NCBI RefSeq assembly: GCF_028285715.1
Contig: NZ_JANQOO010000017.1
Span: 62,001-126,000 of the forward strand
From: Ulvibacterium sp.
GTDB lineage: Bacteria > Bacteroidota > Bacteroidia > Flavobacteriales > Flavobacteriaceae
DNA: 64,000 nucleotides
Direction of reading: 5' to 3'
Of the stretch, positions 60,013-64,000 are shown piece after piece. The position numbers and the translations under genes were made by a program. The stretch's first letter is position 1. Every line of letters starts with the position of its first letter. The notes under the pieces were generated by a model. It ran no database searches, was not told where the DNA came from, and worked only from the letters and a program-made list of their open reading frames with translations.

Positions 60013-61131
60013 CTAAGAGAACATATCTTTAACTTTCTCGAAAAAAGATTTGTCCGACTTTTCAGGTTTTGGCTCAAAATTGTCGTTTCCCTGCATACGT
60101 TCAAAGAACTCCCTTTGCTCCTTGGTAAGCTCTTTTGGCGTCCAAACATTCACATGGACCAAAAGATCACCACTTCCATATCCATTGATACTGGAAATCC
60201 CTTTACCGCGTAACCGCAATATCTTTCCCGATTGAATTCCGGGTTCCAGCTTTATCCTCACTTTGCCACCTACGGCATCAATCTCCTTGGAAGTTCCTAA
60301 AACAGCTTCTGAAATACTAATGTAGAGATCATAGTGAAGATTATCCCCTTCCCGCTTTAACGTACTGTGATCTTCGGTCTCTATGGCAACCAACAAATCG
60401 CCGGGAACTCCGTTACCAGGAGCTTCGTTCCCTTTTCCAGATACCTTTAACTGCATACCTTCCTCTACTCCGGCCGGAATCTTGATAGATACCGTTTCTT
60501 CGGCCACCTTTAACCCTTGTGAGTCGGCGTCGCTGGGGCGCTTATCCAGAATCTGACCACTACCGCCACAGGTCGTACATGTGGCAGCAGTTTGCATCCG
60601 ACCCAATATGGTATTGGTAATCTTGGTAACTTGGCCAGTACCGTTGCAAGTTCCACATGTCTTGTAGGTTACCCCCTTGGCTTGGACCTTTCTTCGAACT
60701 TTTACTTTTTTTTCAACGCCGTGGGCAACTTCTTCCAAGGTAAGTTTTACCCGTATTCTTAGGTTACTCCCTTTTACCCTTCGTTGACCTCCTCCGAAAC
60801 CGCCAAAACCACCAAAACTACCTCCTCCAAAAGCACTACCAAAAATATCCCCGAATTGGCTGAAGATATCCTCCATATTCATCCCGCCGCCGCCAAAGCC
60901 ACCTCCACCCTCAAAGGCTGCATGCCCAAATCGGTCGTATCTCGCTTTTTTATCAGGATTACTAAGGACTTCATACGCCTCGGCAGATTTCTTAAACATT
61001 TCCTCGGCTTTTGAATCCCCAGGGTTTTTATCAGGATGGTATTCCAATGCCTTTTTACGATACGCCTTTTTAATTTCGGCGCCCGTAGCATCTTTATTTA
61101 CCCCCAGTATATCATAATAGTCTTCCTTCAT
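60013..61131 (-). CDS. dnaJ: Chaperone DnaJ with reduced zinc-finger region
   Basis: The 372-residue Hsp40 partner of DnaK. The J domain (1-65) has the HPD motif at 32-34. A glycine/phenylalanine-rich linker runs from about 75 to 116, followed by the two C-terminal substrate-binding domains. The zinc-finger region has only two CxxCxGxG motifs, at C159-C162 and C185-C188, where classical DnaJ has four. Their spacing matches motifs 2 and 3, so zinc site II is kept and site I (motifs 1 and 4) is missing. The downstream [19 protein letters not shown] block is standard. It lies 9 bp after grpE in one operon. Confidence 0.96.
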   Translation of the reverse strand: MKEDYYDILGVNKDATGAEIKKAYRKKALEYHPDKNPGDSKAEEMFKKSAEAYEVLSNPDKKARYDRFGHAAFEGGGGFGGGGMNMEDIFSQFGDIFGSAFGGGSFGGFGGFGGGQRRVKGSNLRIRVKLTLEEVAHGVEKKVKVRRKVQAKGVTYKTCGTCNGTGQVTKITNTILGRMQTAATCTTCGGSGQILDKRPSDADSQGLKVAEETVSIKIPAGVEEGMQLKVSGKGNEAPGNGVPGDLLVAIETEDHSTLKREGDNLHYDLYISISEAVLGTSKEIDAVGGKVRIKLEPGIQSGKILRLRGKGISSINGYGSGDLLVHVNVWTPKELTKEQREFFERMQGNDNFEPKPEKSDKSFFEKVKDMFS

Positions 61132-61140
61132 ACTTAGCTT

Positions 61141-61701
61141 TTAATTTCCATACACCACTTTAGGATGACGGATTATCCTATCTCCCAACTTATACCCTTT
61201 TTCGATTATATCGATTATTTTGCCCTTTAATTTCTTGTTGGGTGCAGCAATCTGGGTAATGGCATCATGTACTTCGGCATCAAATGCGTCGCCTTGTTTC
61301 ACGACTACTTCTTCCAAGCCCTTGGATTTTAAGGTCTCCCGTAATTTTGTACTTATCAGTTCAACACCTTTAAACATTTCTGTATCGTCAGATTTGGCCA
61401 ATTCCTTTAGGGCCCTGTCAAAATCATCGATAACCGGTAAAAGTGAAACGATAACTTCTTGCCCTGCCGTCTTAAATAGGTCCATCCTTTCTTTTGAAGT
61501 CCTCTTTTTGTAGTTTTCAAACTCCGCAAAAAGGCGCAGAAATTTATCTTTTTCCTTCGCTAAATCTTCCCGAAGTTCTTCTTCCTCGGTGAGTGTGCTT
61601 TTACCGGAATTTTCTTTTTGATTCTCGCCATTTTCTTCCGTAGATATATTTTCTTGAGAAACGGCTTCCTCCATTTCCTCTGCCTTAACTTTCTTGCTCA
61701 T
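61141..61701 (-). CDS. grpE: Nucleotide exchange factor GrpE
   Basis: The 186-residue exchange factor that releases ADP from DnaK. An acidic disordered N-terminus (EEMEEAVSQENISTEENGENQKE) leads to the long coiled coil, then the core LRLFAEFENYKKRTSKER, LPVIDDFDRAL and the four-helix and beta-wing region KLRETLKSKGLEEVVV and HDAITQIAAPNKKLKGKIIDIIEKGYKLGDRIIRHPKVVV-like ending. First gene of grpE-dnaJ; a consensus promoter lies at 61740-61771. No CIRCE element is visible. Confidence 0.96.
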   Translation of the reverse strand: MSKKVKAEEMEEAVSQENISTEENGENQKENSGKSTLTEEEELREDLAKEKDKFLRLFAEFENYKKRTSKERMDLFKTAGQEVIVSLLPVIDDFDRALKELAKSDDTEMFKGVELISTKLRETLKSKGLEEVVVKQGDAFDAEVHDAITQIAAPNKKLKGKIIDIIEKGYKLGDRIIRHPKVVYGN

Positions 61702-61739
61702 ATGATTTTGGACTTTTTAATCAATAATTTTTCAGGTGG

Positions 61740-61771
61740 CAAAAGTACTGCCATTTCTTTAAAAATGTCAA
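61740..61771 (-). promoter_or_regulatory. Promoter of grpE-dnaJ
   Basis: Minus strand: TTG (61771-61769), 21-bp spacer, TACTTTTG (61747-61740). Full consensus match, 38 bp before the grpE ATG. It suggests basal transcription by the primary sigma factor. Confidence 0.55.
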
Positions 61772-61788
61772 AATGTCATCAAACTTTA

Positions 61789-61813
61789 TAAAAAAATCCG
61801 CTAGAAGCGGATT
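61789..61813 (-). terminator. Rho-independent terminator of the TIGR01777 epimerase gene
   Basis: Minus strand: AATCCGCT, loop TCT, AGCGGATT, then five T residues. It lies 30 bp after the gene and just upstream of the grpE promoter, so it separates the two units. Confidence 0.85.
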
Positions 61814-61842
61814 CACAAAAAAAGAAAACTGTTTAAGTTGGG

Positions 61843-62805
61843 TTAAGAAAGAAACTCTTTTTGAAAAAGTTTGTCCAGAGACTTTGTCTCATTCCCTTTG
61901 ATATAGATATGTTCCAAGGTTTTACAAATATTCTTATGATGAAAGACAAAACCTTCCTTCTCTATCTTTTTGGAGCTAACACGTTGACTTGCAAATAAAA
62001 TGTAGGACATCTCCCCCAGGACAGCTTTCATAACAAATTTTGGGATATTTGGTAGGAGTAAGGGACGATTCAAAACTTTGGCAATTTCCTTTATAAGCTT
62101 GTTATTCGTTACCGGATTGGGTCCCACACCATTGTATATGCCCTGTAGTTTATTTTCCACCGCGAACAGGAAAATCCGTGCCAAATCGCGTATGTGTATC
62201 CATGATTGCCATTGCTCTCCAGAACCAAATCCAGTTCCGACGTAATTCTTAATGGGCCTGGCCATCTCGGGCAAGGCTCCCCCTTCCTGGGCCATTACCA
62301 AACCGATTCGAATTTTGGCCACAGGAAAGTCAAACGAGGTTAATACATCTATTTCTTTTTCCCAAGAGGCAACAACTTCGCCTAAAAAGCTTGGGTCTAC
62401 TTCTTTTTCATGCTCAGAATAATAACCGGTCAAGGAAGTGGGATAAATACCGATGGCGGATGCCGAGACGAAGGAAGTGATATGATCCGTATTGATTTTC
62501 CGCAAAGCATCGCTCAAGGTCCTTACCGTATTTATTCTACTGGTAAGAATTTCCTTTTTGTAACTAGATGTCCATCTTTTGGAAATACTAGATCCGGCCA
62601 AATTTATAATGGCATCCACCTCATGAAGGCTTTCCATATCGATTTCCCCCAAGTTTGGGTTCCAGTAAAACCCCTTGTAATTATCCTTGGTGATAATTTT
62701 GTCCTTACTTGTGGTCAAGTAGTTTACTGAAATATTTTGGGAGTGGCAGAGGTCCACAATTTCGCGACCAATCAATCCAGTAGCTCCTGATATCAATACT
62801 CTCAT
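61843..62805 (-). CDS. TIGR01777 family NAD(P)-dependent epimerase-like protein
   Basis: A 320-residue extended short-chain dehydrogenase-type protein. RVLISGATGLIGREIV is the glycine-rich NAD(P) motif; INLAGSSISKRWTSSYKKEI is the TIGR01777 signature; and FVSASAIGIYPTS contains the S and Y of the catalytic site. The C-terminal DUF1731-like segment (LNRPLLLPNIPKFVMKAVLGEM) completes the family. The homologue YfcH in E. coli has no proven substrate. It is followed by its own terminator, then grpE. Confidence 0.92.
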   Translation of the reverse strand: MRVLISGATGLIGREIVDLCHSQNISVNYLTTSKDKIITKDNYKGFYWNPNLGEIDMESLHEVDAIINLAGSSISKRWTSSYKKEILTSRINTVRTLSDALRKINTDHITSFVSASAIGIYPTSLTGYYSEHEKEVDPSFLGEVVASWEKEIDVLTSFDFPVAKIRIGLVMAQEGGALPEMARPIKNYVGTGFGSGEQWQSWIHIRDLARIFLFAVENKLQGIYNGVGPNPVTNNKLIKEIAKVLNRPLLLPNIPKFVMKAVLGEMSYILFASQRVSSKKIEKEGFVFHHKNICKTLEHIYIKGNETKSLDKLFQKEFLS

Positions 62806-62932
62806 GGTACAAAATTAATTGATTTATTAGGTTATTTGCGCAGATTTAATTAAGGTTTAACAGTGTTGTTTAACGCTATATCACTAATTGGCAGGCTATG
62901 GCAAACCGGCACTTCCCTTTGAACAAGGCACC

Positions 62933-63595
62933 TCAAGGTTTTCTGGCCCTGAGCATTTCACGTTTTCCAGGAGGACCCGGCAGGCGTTCCACAAGAAACC
63001 CAACCGACTGCATGGCCCTACGCACACTGCCTTTGGCTGCGTAAGTGACCAATATACCATCTTTTTTCAGAGACCTGAACATTTTTTTAAACATGGCCTC
63101 GGTCCAAAGCTCGGGTTGCACCCTTGCACCAAAAGCATCAAAATACACTAGATCGAACAAAGCCTGGCTATCTATGTCCAAAAAGTGAATCTGTTTCTTA
63201 TGTAATACAAAGTTGTTTGAAATCCCGTAATCCCTTTCCCATGGGCATTTGTGCATTTTTTCAAAAACGCTTAGCAATTTCTCTGCCTTCAATTCCGTAA
63301 TATAGTTTAACTGCTCCAGTTCCTCAGGCAAAATCGGATGGGCCTCCACCCCTGTATAGTGAACGTTTACACCAGCTTTTTCCGCTTCCATAAAAGTAAT
63401 CAAGGCGTTGAGGGCAGTACCATAACCCATTTCCAAAATGGAGATTGGCCCTCTATTAAAAAGTGAAAGTCCGTTTTTTATGAATACATGGTAAGCCTCT
63501 TGGATGGCACCATGCTTGGAATGGTAGTGCTCATCCCAGCCCTCAAGGTAAATGGTAGTCGAACCATCCGCTGTGGTAACAATCTTTCTTTTCAT
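62933..63595 (-). CDS. mnmD: tRNA (5-methylaminomethyl-2-thiouridine)(34)-methyltransferase MnmD
   Basis: A 220-residue SAM methyltransferase that completes the mnm5s2U modification at the tRNA wobble position. It opens with KRKIVTTADGSTTIYLEGWDEHYHSKHGAIQEA, the MnmD signature. SILEMGYGTALNALIT binds SAM, and YFDAFGARVQPELWTEAMF and GILVTYAAKGSVRRAM follow. It lacks the FAD-dependent MnmC2 domain found in the fused enzyme of enterobacteria, as usual for Bacteroidota. The ATG at 63595 is preferred to 63607, because the family starts with MKRKI. Confidence 0.94.
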   Translation of the reverse strand: MKRKIVTTADGSTTIYLEGWDEHYHSKHGAIQEAYHVFIKNGLSLFNRGPISILEMGYGTALNALITFMEAEKAGVNVHYTGVEAHPILPEELEQLNYITELKAEKLLSVFEKMHKCPWERDYGISNNFVLHKKQIHFLDIDSQALFDLVYFDAFGARVQPELWTEAMFKKMFRSLKKDGILVTYAAKGSVRRAMQSVGFLVERLPGPPGKREMLRARKP

Positions 63596-63689
63596 TCTGT
63601 TGGCCACAATACTAAAGTACCGACATTATGAAGATGAGAGGAATAGCCCTCTTTGAAATAAGAAATTCCATAGTAGGGTTTCCTTTAAA

Positions 63690-64000
63690 TCAATCTTTTA
63701 ACAAAACCCCGACAGCCTCAAAACCATAAGCTTTTAGAGGTTCCGATATGCTTTCGATTTGCTTTTCCGATTTCCCGCCATCCCTTGCAAAATGTTTTTG
63801 ATCGGCCACACTTATTTCCTCAACAAATGCAGTTCCACTCACCACAACTTCCTTTCCGATAATATCTTTTGGGACAAAAAAACCGTAATCCTTAAAACGA
63901 ACCATAGTTTCGCTATTTTCCCTAAGTCGAAGCTTCATCCAACATCCTTTTACCTTACAAACATCTGTGACCGTTGCCCTAAATTTGGTCTCCAAGGAAT
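63690..64000 (-). CDS. DUF4920 domain protein (5' end outside window)
   Basis: The last 103 residues of a protein running off the right edge; codons continue to the final bases, and the only start-like codon inside is an internal TTG. The visible part (SLETKFRATVTDVCKVKGCWMKLRL, then VRFKDYGFFVPKDIIGKEVVVSGTAFVEEIS) matches DUF4920, a small OB-like domain with a VCKVKGCWM cysteine pair, typical of periplasmic proteins in Bacteroidota. Its function is not known. It is upstream of mnmD on the same strand with a 94-bp gap. Confidence 0.8.
   Translation of the reverse strand, partial: SLETKFRATVTDVCKVKGCWMKLRLRENSETMVRFKDYGFFVPKDIIGKEVVVSGTAFVEEISVADQKHFARDGGKSEKQIESISEPLKAYGFEAVGVLLKD

Noticed and set aside
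59934-60032. 32-codon plus-strand ORF starting MKKKINIGFPIS
   Set aside because: It lies in the terminator region and antisense to the end of dnaJ; its A-rich codons fit chance in AT-rich DNA.
61702-61842. Search for a CIRCE element (HrcA site) upstream of grpE-dnaJ
   Set aside because: No TTAGCACTC-N9-GAGTGCTAA-like repeat; the hairpin there is a minus-strand terminator of the gene before grpE.

Overview
The window looks like chromosomal DNA of a marine-type member of the family Flavobacteriaceae (Bacteroidota). The evidence is: three proteins ending in type B type-IX-secretion sorting domains (TPNGDGVNDFW motif), a DUF3276/PUR-family DNA-binding protein, the long Bacteroidota form of NusB, a cyclophilin-FKBP fusion, promoters of the TTG-N17-21-TAnnTTTG type read by the Bacteroidota primary sigma factor, near absence of Shine-Dalgarno sequences, and several TTG starts. 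The genus cannot be fixed. I see no rRNA, tRNA, CRISPR array, transposase or prophage; the window is mostly core genome with a surface-glycan locus at its left end.

Layout. 1-4645: lipopolysaccharide/surface-glycan genes. These are two family 2 glycosyltransferases and a divergently transcribed three-gene cassette for a sialic-acid-like sugar: a sialyltransferase-like enzyme, a CMP-sugar synthetase fused to a phosphatase, and a nonulosonate synthase without its usual SAF domain. 4760-8966: cca, ctaA and two conserved accessory proteins. 9107-10192: a minus-strand orphan in which I can trace kinase-like motifs. 10285-18045: an ABC-2 type ABC transporter followed by three large cell-surface proteins carrying T9SS type B signals, two of them tandem paralogues. 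18230-24589: uvrB, a small heat-shock protein, a TerB-like protein, small proteins, sucC and a Lon-substrate-binding-domain protein. 24862-34763: lysA, secreted thioredoxin, nitrilase-like and esterase-like proteins, guaB, an isolated cysteine-rich miniprotein with a duplicated metal-ligand module, HMG-CoA lyase, a LysE-type exporter and pyrD. 34856-49716: pepT, a Tat-exported Gfo/Idh/MocA oxidoreductase, the nusB-DUF1573-yajC operon, an MsbA-like ABC exporter, a PUR-type protein, an M14 peptidase, a PlsC-like acyltransferase, redox proteins and a cold-shock protein. 49909-64000: a 31-residue membrane miniprotein, the dual immunophilin, an M28 peptidase, a PPK2-type kinase, a tightly overlapping five-gene operon (ABC ATPase, ABC permease, MscS channel, DUF6268 barrel, sigma-54 regulator without HTH), grpE-dnaJ, a TIGR01777 epimerase, mnmD and a partial DUF4920 gene.

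How the genes work together. The left cassette contains the activation and transfer steps for a nine-carbon acidic sugar, and the fused phosphatase suggests the 9-phosphate route. The stress block (grpE-dnaJ, the five-gene membrane operon, hsp20, csp, peroxiredoxin) is spread over several transcription units, many delimited by visible promoters and terminators. The least explained elements are the kinase-like orphan at 9107-10192, the duplicated-module cysteine-rich protein at 31146-31391, the HTH-less NtrC-type regulator at the end of the membrane operon, the half-zinc-finger DnaJ, and the small membrane ORF at 49909-50004. All functional calls are from reading motifs by eye; no database search was run.
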